64,000 nt of DNA. It comes from Xanthocytophaga agilis. Its GTDB lineage: Bacteria > Bacteroidota > Bacteroidia > Cytophagales > 172606-1. Under the pieces are notes generated by a model. The model saw only the letters and a list, made by a program, of their open reading frames with translations. It ran no database searches and was not told the origin of the DNA. Shown one piece after another: positions 26,505-35,343 of this stretch; position 1 is the first letter of the stretch; every line of letters starts with the position of its first letter. The stretch covers positions 1,240,001 to 1,304,000 of the forward strand of contig NZ_JASJOU010000001.1 of NCBI RefSeq assembly GCF_030068605.1. The letters are read 5' to 3'. Position numbers and translations under genes: made by a program.

Positions 26505-26894
26505 ATGTGTGAAAATACTTCTCAAATAAAGTTTTGTACCTGCATTGTTACATCTGAAGGAACACCAGATCCGAAAAACACCTATATGTGGGTATTGTCA
26601 CGTCTGGTAGGGCTTAAAAAAGAACACCTTATTGGAAGAGTTATGGGTCCAACCCAGGATCTGGGCAGTGGGATTACTGCAGAGACGATTGCACAGCTAC
26701 TAAATGAGGGCAATTGTTTTGATTTTGATTATACACCCTCCAAAGATGACACTCTAAACATCAGTATTAGATCAGATAGCTATCAGTACTTTACACTGAT
26801 ATTTAGAGGTCAAAAATGGGAAGAAGGCAACAATCCATCTTTTATCAGCATAAAAGAGCAGATTGCAAAAGGTATGTTGGAGATTAAACCATAA
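26505..26894 (+). CDS. hypothetical protein (129 aa)
   Basis: Not recognised. A soluble protein without a signal peptide. The N-terminal part has several Cys (MCENTSQIKFCTCIV), followed by helical and strand segments (LNISIRSDSYQYFTLIF). The frame is intact and its composition is protein-like. It sits next to the SMI1/KNR4 pseudogene in the accessory stretch. Confidence 0.55.
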   Translation: MCENTSQIKFCTCIVTSEGTPDPKNTYMWVLSRLVGLKKEHLIGRVMGPTQDLGSGITAETIAQLLNEGNCFDFDYTPSKDDTLNISIRSDSYQYFTLIFRGQKWEEGNNPSFISIKEQIAKGMLEIKP

Positions 26895-26931
26895 GTAAAC
26901 TACTTTTCTGTAGGTAGTATTGAAAAGTAGC

Positions 26932-27465
26932 TTACCACTCACTTTTTAGAATATAGCCTTTGTCTGTTATATACCAATGTTCCGTTTTTTTAATCTTTCG
27001 TTGACTTTCCAAAATCTTTGCCTTTTGAAAAATAGGTTCATAGTATTCGATCAGGACTTTTCTTCTCTCCTCACTTTCAAAGCTTAGATCGGCAAACAGG
27101 TCTGTGGACTTGCATTCTTTACAACTTGAAATAATGCTTTTGTAAGTAATTTGCTCATGGATCTTGTTAAATGTAATCAGGATATCTTTTACATAGTTCC
27201 CCTGAAAATGCTTAAGTATAATAACATAAAAATTACCTGTTACCTTCATCCCAAACTCTCCTCTAAATATACTTTGGCCTTTAAAGAACGAATTATCCAG
27301 TTTAACATACTGTTTTATCGCTTTTACGGATATGAGATGATTCTCCTGTACAGCTTTAACAAATGCATCAAATGTCTCTGGATCTTCTCTACTTCCAGCC
27401 TTGATCTGAAAGCTAAAAATAGTGAAGAACATACTTAGGCAGGTATAAACTAATGTACGTCTCAT
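26932..27465 (-). CDS. exported hypothetical protein (177 aa)
   Basis: Not recognised. The first 23 residues form a signal peptide (MRRTLVYTCLSMFFTIFSFQ then IKAG). The mature part is small, basic and beta-rich, with a SSCKECKS Cys pair near residue 113 that could form a disulfide. It lies downstream of the ABC operon on the same strand but 87 bases away, so co-transcription is uncertain. Confidence 0.55.
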   Translation of the reverse strand: MRRTLVYTCLSMFFTIFSFQIKAGSREDPETFDAFVKAVQENHLISVKAIKQYVKLDNSFFKGQSIFRGEFGMKVTGNFYVIILKHFQGNYVKDILITFNKIHEQITYKSIISSCKECKSTDLFADLSFESEERRKVLIEYYEPIFQKAKILESQRKIKKTEHWYITDKGYILKSEW

Positions 27466-27551
27466 TATTAAATGATGTTATTGTTTAAACCAAGTATAAG
27501 GCAAATAATTGTCTTAGAAAGATAGATAAAACAAAACATTTTATTACCCAA

Positions 27552-28247
27552 TTATACCGTTTGCAAATACAACTGCTCTAATTCGGTTGCAGAGATATCT
27601 CTGGAATCAATCACAGAAACCAAATGTCCCTCCTTCATAATTCCGATACGATGGGCTACTTCTTTGGCACGGAATATATCATGTGTAGCCATCAGGATGG
27701 CTGTTCCCCGCAGCGATAGTTCTTTTAGGATTTCAGAAAATTCATTGGAAGCTTTCGGATCAAGCCCACTGGTAGGCTCATCAAGTAGTAATACCTTTGC
27801 TTTTTTGGCAATCGCAATGGCAATTCCAACCTTTTGCCTCATCCCTTTTGAATACCCTCCTACCCGCTGACTATGTGCTGTTGTTTGTAAGCCTGCCTTG
27901 GAAAGAAAGCCCGATAGTTCTTCTCTTGAATAACGAAATCCGGCCAATTGAGAGAAAAATTCAAGATTTTCAATTCCGGTTAGATTGCCATACAGCATTA
28001 CTGTTTCAGGGATATAAGCCAGATACTTTTTGGTTTCAGCTGTATTTTGTGTCACTGAAATATTATCGATATTTGCCTGACCACTACTAGGTTCTATAAA
28101 ACCCAGAAAACAATTGATAGTAGTAGTTTTACCTGCTCCGTTCTGACCCAATAAAGCAAATATTTCGCCAGCTTCAATAGTCAAATTTAAGTTGTGGAGA
28201 GCAATATAGTCTCCGTATTTTTTAGTGAGATTTTTAGCAGTAAGCAT
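27552..28247 (-). CDS. ABC transporter ATP-binding protein
   Basis: A 231-residue ABC ATPase of the ABC-2 export type. Walker A is GQNGAGKT (34-41), the signature YSKGMRQ (132-138), Walker B LLLDEP (153-158, catalytic Glu157), and the switch His is His189. It couples ATP hydrolysis to the two DUF3526 permeases encoded upstream. It is the last gene of a four-gene unit that begins with a TonB-dependent receptor; the gap to the permease gene is 23 bases. Confidence 0.92.
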   Translation of the reverse strand: MLTAKNLTKKYGDYIALHNLNLTIEAGEIFALLGQNGAGKTTTINCFLGFIEPSSGQANIDNISVTQNTAETKKYLAYIPETVMLYGNLTGIENLEFFSQLAGFRYSREELSGFLSKAGLQTTAHSQRVGGYSKGMRQKVGIAIAIAKKAKVLLLDEPTSGLDPKASNEFSEILKELSLRGTAILMATHDIFRAKEVAHRIGIMKEGHLVSVIDSRDISATELEQLYLQTV

Positions 28248-28270
28248 ATAATTTGTTTACAATGAATAAT

Positions 28271-29638
28271 TTACTGATAATGCACATTGCGTTCCAATGG
28301 TCTTCTGAAATTAATCCCAGCCCAGACCACACAAATAACACAGATGCTAAACACAGGAATCAGGACCGAACTCCAGCTGACAGATACCTTATCCTGAAAA
28401 TACGCAAGCGGAAATGCCTTCCAGTTTTCATCTGCAATGGCAAAGTCTGTAAATATTTTCGGATAGAAATACAAACGTTTCTGTTCATGAAACTTTTCCA
28501 CTTCTTCTATAAAGTTCAAGTGATTAGCCATATCTGATTGACTCAGATGATTAAAGTTCTGCTGTGTATGAATCGTAGGCACAAACAAACCAATAATCGA
28601 ACTGGCTGTCTCCCGTTTCCGAAGTTTTGTTTTCAAATCTGTTGCATGCACAGCAGCTTCATCATCTCCCATCTGTTGCATGGCATAATACCAAAGCCAG
28701 CTATAGTCTTGACCTTCCGGATGTTTGTATCGGTTAAATTGCGGATAATGCTTCTGGAATTTTTGTATGGTTGGCTCTTTTGGCTGATCCCATTTGGAAT
28801 GATATCCCTCCCTGCTTTCCAATACCGTTCCAAATGCTTCAGGTATAGGATATGTATGAACAATAGCTGCATTAATGGAAGCAGGAATCACTATAGTAAG
28901 CAGAACCCACACAATAAGTAGTAACAAAGCATTGTAACTTGAGTCTCTGTGAAACGATACAATCAACCAGGACATACTAAACCAGAAGCTTATATATAAA
29001 ATAGCGGTCAGGCCAAAGGCAACAAAAGCATTATCTACAGGAATAGCCAGATAAAATTTAGCGATAACCAGCAATAACAATAGCACTGTAAGCACACTTA
29101 CATACCGGATACATAGCTTTAGCCTTAACATCTTCAATGGACTAATTGCTTGGCTCAGTACCAGACTCCAGGTTCCTTCTTCTTTCTCTTCTGAAATCAG
29201 ATTGAAACAAAACGCAATGATGATTAGTGGAAAAAAGTATATCAGCACAAAACTAAAATCCAGATTGCCAATCAGCTGATACATTGGGTTCATCAGATCG
29301 GTAGTATATTTCTGTTCTTCCAGATTACGAATAGTGACACTTAGTACAGCCGGATTAATGTCCCGTTGCCCAATAGAAAGACCTGCGAGATTAGGAGTAT
29401 CATTTGCTAACCCAAAACGTACATAGTATAATAAAAGCCCTATTTCCTTATTGACATATTTCACATTCCGATCTATGTTTTCCTGCTGGAAGTGGGCCGT
29501 CTGCTGAATAATCTGTTGATTCTTTTCAAGAAAATGTTTACCTACATTCAAACTTATCAAGCCAGAGAGAAATAACAACAAAAGCCCTGTCATTAGTCCT
29601 TTTGAACGAACGAAGTTTTTAATCAGTAACCCTGTCAT
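28271..29638 (-). CDS. ABC-2 type transporter permease (DUF3526)
   Basis: A 455-residue polytopic protein. It has a first helix near the N-terminus, a large extracytoplasmic loop, then a core helix block. DUF3526 character is seen in the NLISEEKEEGTWSLVLSQ region after helix 2, the conserved cytoplasmic coupling region of NosY-like ABC-2 permeases. It starts 2 bases after the related permease upstream and probably forms a heterodimer with it. The cargo is unknown. Confidence 0.82.
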   Translation of the reverse strand: MTGLLIKNFVRSKGLMTGLLLLFLSGLISLNVGKHFLEKNQQIIQQTAHFQQENIDRNVKYVNKEIGLLLYYVRFGLANDTPNLAGLSIGQRDINPAVLSVTIRNLEEQKYTTDLMNPMYQLIGNLDFSFVLIYFFPLIIIAFCFNLISEEKEEGTWSLVLSQAISPLKMLRLKLCIRYVSVLTVLLLLLVIAKFYLAIPVDNAFVAFGLTAILYISFWFSMSWLIVSFHRDSSYNALLLLIVWVLLTIVIPASINAAIVHTYPIPEAFGTVLESREGYHSKWDQPKEPTIQKFQKHYPQFNRYKHPEGQDYSWLWYYAMQQMGDDEAAVHATDLKTKLRKRETASSIIGLFVPTIHTQQNFNHLSQSDMANHLNFIEEVEKFHEQKRLYFYPKIFTDFAIADENWKAFPLAYFQDKVSVSWSSVLIPVFSICVICVVWAGINFRRPLERNVHYQ

Positions 29639-29640
29639 AA

Positions 29641-31089
29641 TTAGAATGCTTTAAAATGCTTGGAAGATAACGTTACCAGAAAATACAACCCTGATATCCA
29701 AATGATCAGAGAGAAAATAGCAAGTTTCTCCTGCTGAAAAACATGGACAAAGGTGGGGAAATGATGGCTGAAATCAGGGAACTCAGCCCAGTGCTTCTGG
29801 CTAATGATAGCCTGCTTGCCTGATGAACCTTTGGTGGGATTACTGATTAGCTTGATTTGCAGTTCGTTCATTGTCTGGGCCAACTTATAGCGGTATGCCT
29901 CAGCCTGATTTTCAAAATCATGGTAAGTGGCATAATCAGTTCCAGAGAGTGCCATTGACAGATTTTTGATAGCCATAAAGGGATTGCACAACGCAGTCAG
30001 TCGCACTACATTCTGTTGCTTTTGATAAATCGCTACCAGCTTTGTCTGATGTCTTTTATATGTTTCAGCACTGAGTCTTTCTCCTTCCCGCATTACATAG
30101 CCACCATAATTGAATGGCAACTTGTGGGTGGAATCTACGCCATATGCTTGTAACAAGGAATCTTTTAGTGCTTTAAAATGAGGATCATTAGGATTATGAC
30201 TGTCTCCCAGAGCCAATAGTTCCTGTTCTACGGCTGTATCAAACTCAATCTTAGAGGGCGAAGGATACAAACTCTGCCCTGCTACCAGTGAAATTTTTGG
30301 AAGTATTAGTGTAAAGAACAACCAGAAACCGATCAGTTTAGTCAGGGCAGATTTGGAAGTATTGCTTTTTGCAGAAACAAAAACAGCCAGCAATGAAACA
30401 ATAAGTAAGTACACCAAATAAGCTACAACCAGTATAGCAAAGTAACCCAATGCCTGCCAATTCTCGCTTATGGCCTCATTGCAAAACAACAAAATGAGAC
30501 TTATCACTGCTACAGGTGCAAAGATGGTCAGCGATACAGAAAACAGTCCCAGACATTTACCTATAATTAATTCCGGCCAACTGATACCCTGCGTGAGTAA
30601 AATCCGGAGAGTTCCATTTTCACGTTCAGCAGATATCAGATCGAATCCCCAGAAAAAAATCACCAGTGGCAGCAAAAGCTGTAAAATCAAACCAGCCGAA
30701 ATCTCTCCAAACCGTAACAATCCGTTAGACAGACTGGCCTCTGAAAAATTAACAGTATTTTGCCTATGGGCTTCCAGAAAAACAGCATTACCTACATAGC
30801 TATCCATTCCGAAGTCAAAGAAGCTCAACGGAAACTTCTGACGAAAAGCCACATAACCATAATGTGCCATTCGATGAGGATGCTTATCAGGACTTTTTTC
30901 CCAGCGATGACGCACCTGATGGCTATATTCGTCTACTATCTGTTGCTGAGTTGTCAGTATTTGATATCCTGACACTACTGCAAACAATAACATCAGATTA
31001 AAAATCCCGATCAGCCAGAGTGTGCTTCGTTTTTTGATAGTACTTCTATAAACCTGCCGGGATAAAATTCTTAAAACAGAAAATCGCAT
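29641..31089 (-). CDS. ABC-2 type transporter permease (DUF3526)
   Basis: A 482-residue polytopic protein, a paralogue of the next gene. The equivalent coupling segment is FDLISAERENGTLRILLTQG, followed by a helix bundle; a large extracytoplasmic loop between the first two helices has a helical character. The spacing of 46 bases from the receptor gene upstream and 2 bases to the second permease shows one transcription unit. Confidence 0.82.
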   Translation of the reverse strand: MRFSVLRILSRQVYRSTIKKRSTLWLIGIFNLMLLFAVVSGYQILTTQQQIVDEYSHQVRHRWEKSPDKHPHRMAHYGYVAFRQKFPLSFFDFGMDSYVGNAVFLEAHRQNTVNFSEASLSNGLLRFGEISAGLILQLLLPLVIFFWGFDLISAERENGTLRILLTQGISWPELIIGKCLGLFSVSLTIFAPVAVISLILLFCNEAISENWQALGYFAILVVAYLVYLLIVSLLAVFVSAKSNTSKSALTKLIGFWLFFTLILPKISLVAGQSLYPSPSKIEFDTAVEQELLALGDSHNPNDPHFKALKDSLLQAYGVDSTHKLPFNYGGYVMREGERLSAETYKRHQTKLVAIYQKQQNVVRLTALCNPFMAIKNLSMALSGTDYATYHDFENQAEAYRYKLAQTMNELQIKLISNPTKGSSGKQAIISQKHWAEFPDFSHHFPTFVHVFQQEKLAIFSLIIWISGLYFLVTLSSKHFKAF

Positions 31090-31135
31090 GAAAATATATA
31101 TTTATAGGCTAAGTGCTTTTCCATAATTCAGACTT

Positions 31136-33634
31136 CTAAAATCTATAGGTTGCTGTCAGAATAAAGTTTCTGGGTGCACCCGGAAATAGACGAGTATAAT
31201 TCTGAGCTCCAATCCAGTAGGTTTTGTCCAGTACATTATTGCAATTAAGAGCTACTTGCATATTGCTTTTTCCAGGTGTATAATAAACTGCAGCATCAAA
31301 TACAGAAAAAGCAGGTACTTCGAAATCTCTTGAGAACCAGGGAATGCGACTTCCTTGTGCCTGCATACCTAATCCTATGCCGAGATCTTTCAAAACAGAT
31401 GATTCACCAAAATTATAGCGAGTCCATATATTGCCACTGTGCCTGGGTGTATTCTCTTTACGCTTTCCGATCAATTCCTCATTCCGATCCATCACAATTG
31501 TTGCATCAATAAAGCTGTAGGATGCATTGATCTGCCAGTTAGAACGAATATACCCTGCGATATCCACTTCAAACCCACGACTTCGGTCGGCACCCCTCTG
31601 CACAAGTAAATCAGGGTTGTTCGGATCATTGGCATTCATGAGAATATTCTTCTGATTGATCTCATAGATTGCGGAATTAATGGTAATTCTGCCTTTTACT
31701 AAGGTAGCTTTCATCCCGATTTCTTTTAAATCACTGATCAATGGTTTAAACTGAGCAGCAGATTGATCTGTCCACGTATAACCACCTGTACTTGGCATCA
31801 ACGTAACCGTATTGGATTGAGGCTGGTACCCTTGCAGATAGGTTCCATACACATTTACACTCTGGCTCACTTCAAATGTTACACCTATTCGGGGAATCAG
31901 AGCAGCGTTGGAAAAAGATGCCTCTTTAGGAGCATTGTAGTTTGTAATATCTTCAAACCATTCATTTCGCAAACTCAATAATGCAGAGAACTTACCTATC
32001 CGGATTTGTTCCTGTATATAAACTGCCTGCGTTTTAGTTAATGCAGAAGGGATAGCCGTCCTGGCATTAAGTAGGTATTCATTCAGATTGCGAATAGTAT
32101 AAGTTGGATTATTCAGGTCAAAATAATTTACATTGGGACGTGGCAATATCTTATCACCAACTGTAATTGTCTGGTAATTGCCAGCATTCGTTTTAATAAA
32201 ACTTCCTGTCACTGAGCCATCTTTCAGTAAAAATCCACGGGCAGCATTTTGTCCTCCCCCTTTCAGCTTGTACCAGTACTGCATATCGTATCCGGCTACC
32301 AGTTTGTGCGAAGTTTTTCCAAGCTGAAAATCATAGGTAAAGTAGGCATTGAGGTTATCTGTGCTCCAGAATTGCTTTCGCTGCACAAACTGCATGCTTA
32401 CCAGACTTGTAACAGCGTTACCTGCTGTATCTGACGCAAAAGCATTGGTGGTACGATGCTCTTGCAAATCTTCTGCCCAGGTCTGCTTCATATAGGAAAC
32501 ATTCACACTTAGTTTCTCTGTGAATTTATGTGCAAAACTCCCCATCAGAATCAACTCTTTGGATTTGAAAAAGTCTGTAGGAGCGGCCAGATTTAAACTA
32601 ATAGGAGTGCTATTCAGATTGGTCTTTCCTGCTATAGCACCAAAAATGGGTTGTCCTCTATCCAGATTGCCATTCAAATTACTAAAAATTATCTCTGCGT
32701 TAATGGCTGTTTTTGTGTTGGGAATGTAGCTGAATGAAGGAGAAATAAGAATAGATTTATTGGATATCAGATCACGATAGGAACGGGCTTCCTGGTAGGC
32801 TCCGTTAAGACGATATAACAACGTTTTAGATTCATTTAATGGCCCGGTAAAGTCAAGTGCTCCACGGATAGTGCTAAAGCTACCAGCACCCAAAGTTATC
32901 TCTTTACGATCTTCAGCAAGAGGCTTTTTGGTAACCATATTAATACTTCCTCCCGGATCAACACTAGAGAAAGTCACTGATGCGGGCCCCTTTAACACTT
33001 CTACTCGTTCAATATTGCTAGTAAGAGGCTGCAAAAAATAATACTGCCGGGTACGCAGGCCATTAATAATCTGCCCTTCCTCGTTCTGACTGATCCCCCG
33101 GATTGCATATTGGTTATAAAAGCTGGAAGGAATTACTCCACTGGCTATTTTCACAGCATCTGCCAGTTGGAATGCCTGTCGGTCGGTGATCAACTCCTTG
33201 GTTACTGTAGATACAGACTGCGGGAGATCCTTATTTCTAATGGCAATCTTTGTAGCTGAAAAACTATAGTCACTGGTATAATTCCTTTGGGAACGTCCGA
33301 CAATTTCAACACCCTGCAATTCTGTTGTTTGTGGTATCAATGTAATACTTACTACCAAATCTGCCTGCTGAATAGTCGCAATTTGCTCACTAGTTTGATA
33401 CCCTACCGAACTAACAATCAAGGAATAAACTTGATTTTGCAGGTTAGTAAACTCAAAATATCCATTTGCATCACTATGTGTTCCTTTTGAGGCAGTACCA
33501 GAACTCAACTTAATATTTGCATGTGGAAGTGGTATTCCGGATGGGTCTGTAACTTTTCCGGTAAGCACATGTTGAGCATTTACGATCTGTGAAACAAGGA
33601 CAAGAAGAAGTAAAAATGGTAACTTTTTAAGCAT
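31136..33634 (-). CDS. TonB-dependent siderophore-type receptor
   Basis: An 832-residue outer membrane receptor. Signal peptide 1-20 (ending VNAQ); CarboxypepD_reg-like domain about 23-108 (LTGKVTDPSGIPLPHANIKL, then SSVGYQ). The plug about 120-250 has DLPQSVSTVTKELITDRQ and NIERVEVLKGPASV, both typical of the FhuE/FpvA siderophore class. The barrel ends in ILTATYRF. It probably imports a ferric siderophore or similar chelate through TonB energy. It is the first gene of an operon with an ABC-2 transporter and has a clear promoter. Confidence 0.9.
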   Translation of the reverse strand: MLKKLPFLLLLVLVSQIVNAQHVLTGKVTDPSGIPLPHANIKLSSGTASKGTHSDANGYFEFTNLQNQVYSLIVSSVGYQTSEQIATIQQADLVVSITLIPQTTELQGVEIVGRSQRNYTSDYSFSATKIAIRNKDLPQSVSTVTKELITDRQAFQLADAVKIASGVIPSSFYNQYAIRGISQNEEGQIINGLRTRQYYFLQPLTSNIERVEVLKGPASVTFSSVDPGGSINMVTKKPLAEDRKEITLGAGSFSTIRGALDFTGPLNESKTLLYRLNGAYQEARSYRDLISNKSILISPSFSYIPNTKTAINAEIIFSNLNGNLDRGQPIFGAIAGKTNLNSTPISLNLAAPTDFFKSKELILMGSFAHKFTEKLSVNVSYMKQTWAEDLQEHRTTNAFASDTAGNAVTSLVSMQFVQRKQFWSTDNLNAYFTYDFQLGKTSHKLVAGYDMQYWYKLKGGGQNAARGFLLKDGSVTGSFIKTNAGNYQTITVGDKILPRPNVNYFDLNNPTYTIRNLNEYLLNARTAIPSALTKTQAVYIQEQIRIGKFSALLSLRNEWFEDITNYNAPKEASFSNAALIPRIGVTFEVSQSVNVYGTYLQGYQPQSNTVTLMPSTGGYTWTDQSAAQFKPLISDLKEIGMKATLVKGRITINSAIYEINQKNILMNANDPNNPDLLVQRGADRSRGFEVDIAGYIRSNWQINASYSFIDATIVMDRNEELIGKRKENTPRHSGNIWTRYNFGESSVLKDLGIGLGMQAQGSRIPWFSRDFEVPAFSVFDAAVYYTPGKSNMQVALNCNNVLDKTYWIGAQNYTRLFPGAPRNFILTATYRF

Positions 33635-33673
33635 TAAAGAGGCGGTTTAGTGGTGCTAAGTACAACATAGTTG

Positions 33674-33702
33674 CAAATATACACATCCAAACCAAAATGC
33701 AA
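33674..33702 (-). promoter_or_regulatory. promoter of the receptor/ABC operon
   Basis: On the minus strand, TTG (33700-33702), an 18-nt spacer and TATATTTG (33674-33681) match the Bacteroidota TTTG-N19-TAnnTTTG pattern. Start of transcription would be about 33 bases before the receptor ATG. TTGCA-type words recur around it and could bind an iron-responsive or other regulator; no Fur box was evident. Confidence 0.6.
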
Positions 33703-34125
33703 CACTATTGCAAAATATTTCTTTCAATTCTGAAAATGTGCCTGTCTACGTTTGAGATTCTACTATTGGTATATCTAACTAATAGCAATTCTTCAATATC
33801 AAGATGTTGTATATATTTTCCAGGATAAACTTTCATCTTTATATCCAATACGAGAAGAAAAAACTACTAACAGTAACTCTACAGCTGCGGATCCTGCACA
33901 AAACTGAATAGGACTTTTCATAGCGATTACACTTGTTTATAATCTCCACATCGTATTTTTTATTCCAATAACAGGTTTATACTGTCAGCTATCAAAATAT
34001 AACCAGCCTACATGATTATATATTTTCTCAGAAATATTACATAATAAATAATCTTTTATCAGTTTCCAAGCACTTACCTATCGCCTAAATAGGTTATCTA
34101 TGAATGAAAGTATATGTAAAAAGCT
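33703..34125. other. intergenic region, no gene seen
   Basis: AT-rich DNA upstream of the divergent receptor and STAS-like genes. No convincing open frame, RNA gene or strong hairpin was seen. Confidence 0.5.
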
Positions 34126-34557
34126 ATGGAATATTTTAAAGAAGATTATCTAACTCTTTCCTATAACGAAAGCTTGAATCTGGTTACGGCTGTATGGGAT
34201 ATGAAGTTTGTTAAGGCAGATCTATTTAAGAAAGGTGCACTGGCAGGATTAGAGCTATTAGTCCAAAAACAGTCAACAGCTTATCTGATAGATACAAGCC
34301 AGATGGGAGTTCTCTCACTGGAGTTGCAACGATGGATACAGTCACAGATAGAGATCTACACAACCAAAATGAACCTGCGCTATGTAGCCACTGTAGTAGG
34401 CAAAGATGTATTCAATAAAGTGGCAGCCAAAAATATACAAAACCACGCAGAAAAGAAACAGGAAGAAGCAGGCAAAACTGTTATCACAGAGTTTTTTCAA
34501 AACCGTACAGATGCTATTCACTGGATCTCAGGTCTGAACATACACAAAGCAGCCTGA
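34126..34557 (+). CDS. STAS/SpoIIAA-like protein, copy 1
   Basis: A 143-residue soluble protein. A paired-strand start (YLTLSYNESLNLVTAVWDMK), a central helix-strand block with LLVQKQSTAYLIDTSQMG, and a C-terminal helix after WIQSQIEIY match the alternating fold of STAS/SpoIIAA-like proteins. The phosphorylatable Ser of anti-sigma antagonists is not clear; DTSQMG is the equivalent loop. A paralogue of different sequence follows 116 bases downstream. The function is unknown; the fold class is my inference. Confidence 0.5.
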   Translation: MEYFKEDYLTLSYNESLNLVTAVWDMKFVKADLFKKGALAGLELLVQKQSTAYLIDTSQMGVLSLELQRWIQSQIEIYTTKMNLRYVATVVGKDVFNKVAAKNIQNHAEKKQEEAGKTVITEFFQNRTDAIHWISGLNIHKAA

Positions 34558-34673
34558 CATATTCTCCAATTTTATCCTTAACCACCTATATCATACAACA
34601 GGAGTTGCAGGAACAAGTTGCTTACTCCTTTGTACTTATGTACTTATCTTTTACCCTTACCTTATCCCTGATT

Positions 34674-35072
34674 ATGGAACCTATACATTTTCAGAGAGCC
34701 AGTGGCTCTGTCTATTGTACAATCCGGTATGATGAAAGAGAACAGTGTCTATGTGACAGTTGGGATGGAAAGTTTGGCACACAAGATAATTTCCAGAAAG
34801 TAATTCAGAAAACAGCTGACCTGATCACCCAAAATAAAATCACCAAGTTGTTAAGCGATCAATCCAGAATGGAAGGCTCATATGATGGCTCCAATCAATG
34901 GATAGAGCAGGAAATAATTCCGGTTGTGATCAAACATCTCAAACGACATGCTATTGTTTTACCTAAAAATATCTTTGCTAATCTGTCAGCCAAAGATTAT
35001 GTAAAACAGCAAGGAAAATATGAAGTACGCTTATTCGGCAGTGTTGAAGATGCCCGCAAATGGATTGCCTGA
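34674..35072 (+). CDS. STAS/SpoIIAA-like protein, copy 2
   Basis: A 132-residue protein counted from the ATG at 34674; the upstream TTG at 34605 would add an unconserved hydrophobic stretch. The layout matches copy 1: VYCTIRYDEREQCLCDSWDG, then a KITKLLSDQSRMEGS loop, a WIEQEIIPVV helix and a C-terminal EVRLFGSVEDARKWIA strand and helix. The pair probably arose by duplication with strong divergence. Neither copy has a kinase or phosphatase neighbour. Confidence 0.5.
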   Translation: MEPIHFQRASGSVYCTIRYDEREQCLCDSWDGKFGTQDNFQKVIQKTADLITQNKITKLLSDQSRMEGSYDGSNQWIEQEIIPVVIKHLKRHAIVLPKNIFANLSAKDYVKQQGKYEVRLFGSVEDARKWIA

Positions 35073-35280
35073 TTTTGGATATTCAGAAATAGAATTAATG
35101 CCATTTCCTACACAAGTATATAGATCAATCCCCTGCAACAGGATACCCTATAGGTATTCTGTTTATGTTATAAGTCTAATCACATTTGATTAAAACACTC
35201 ACAGTCAACCAAATAATTCAAACTATGGCTAAATACAGGTGTGTATAATTGTATAATTTGTAGCAACTCCTTCTTCTATC

Positions 35281-35318
35281 ATAAAAAACCCCTGGATATA
35301 TGATGGCCATACATCCAG
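35281..35318 (-). terminator. terminator of the OYE gene
   Basis: Read on the minus strand, an 11-bp stem (one G-U pair) at 35292-35318 is followed by GGGGTTTTTTAT. It lies 26 bases past the stop codon of the oxidoreductase gene. Confidence 0.75.
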
Positions 35319-35343
35319 AGGATTATCAAAAAAATATAGTAGT

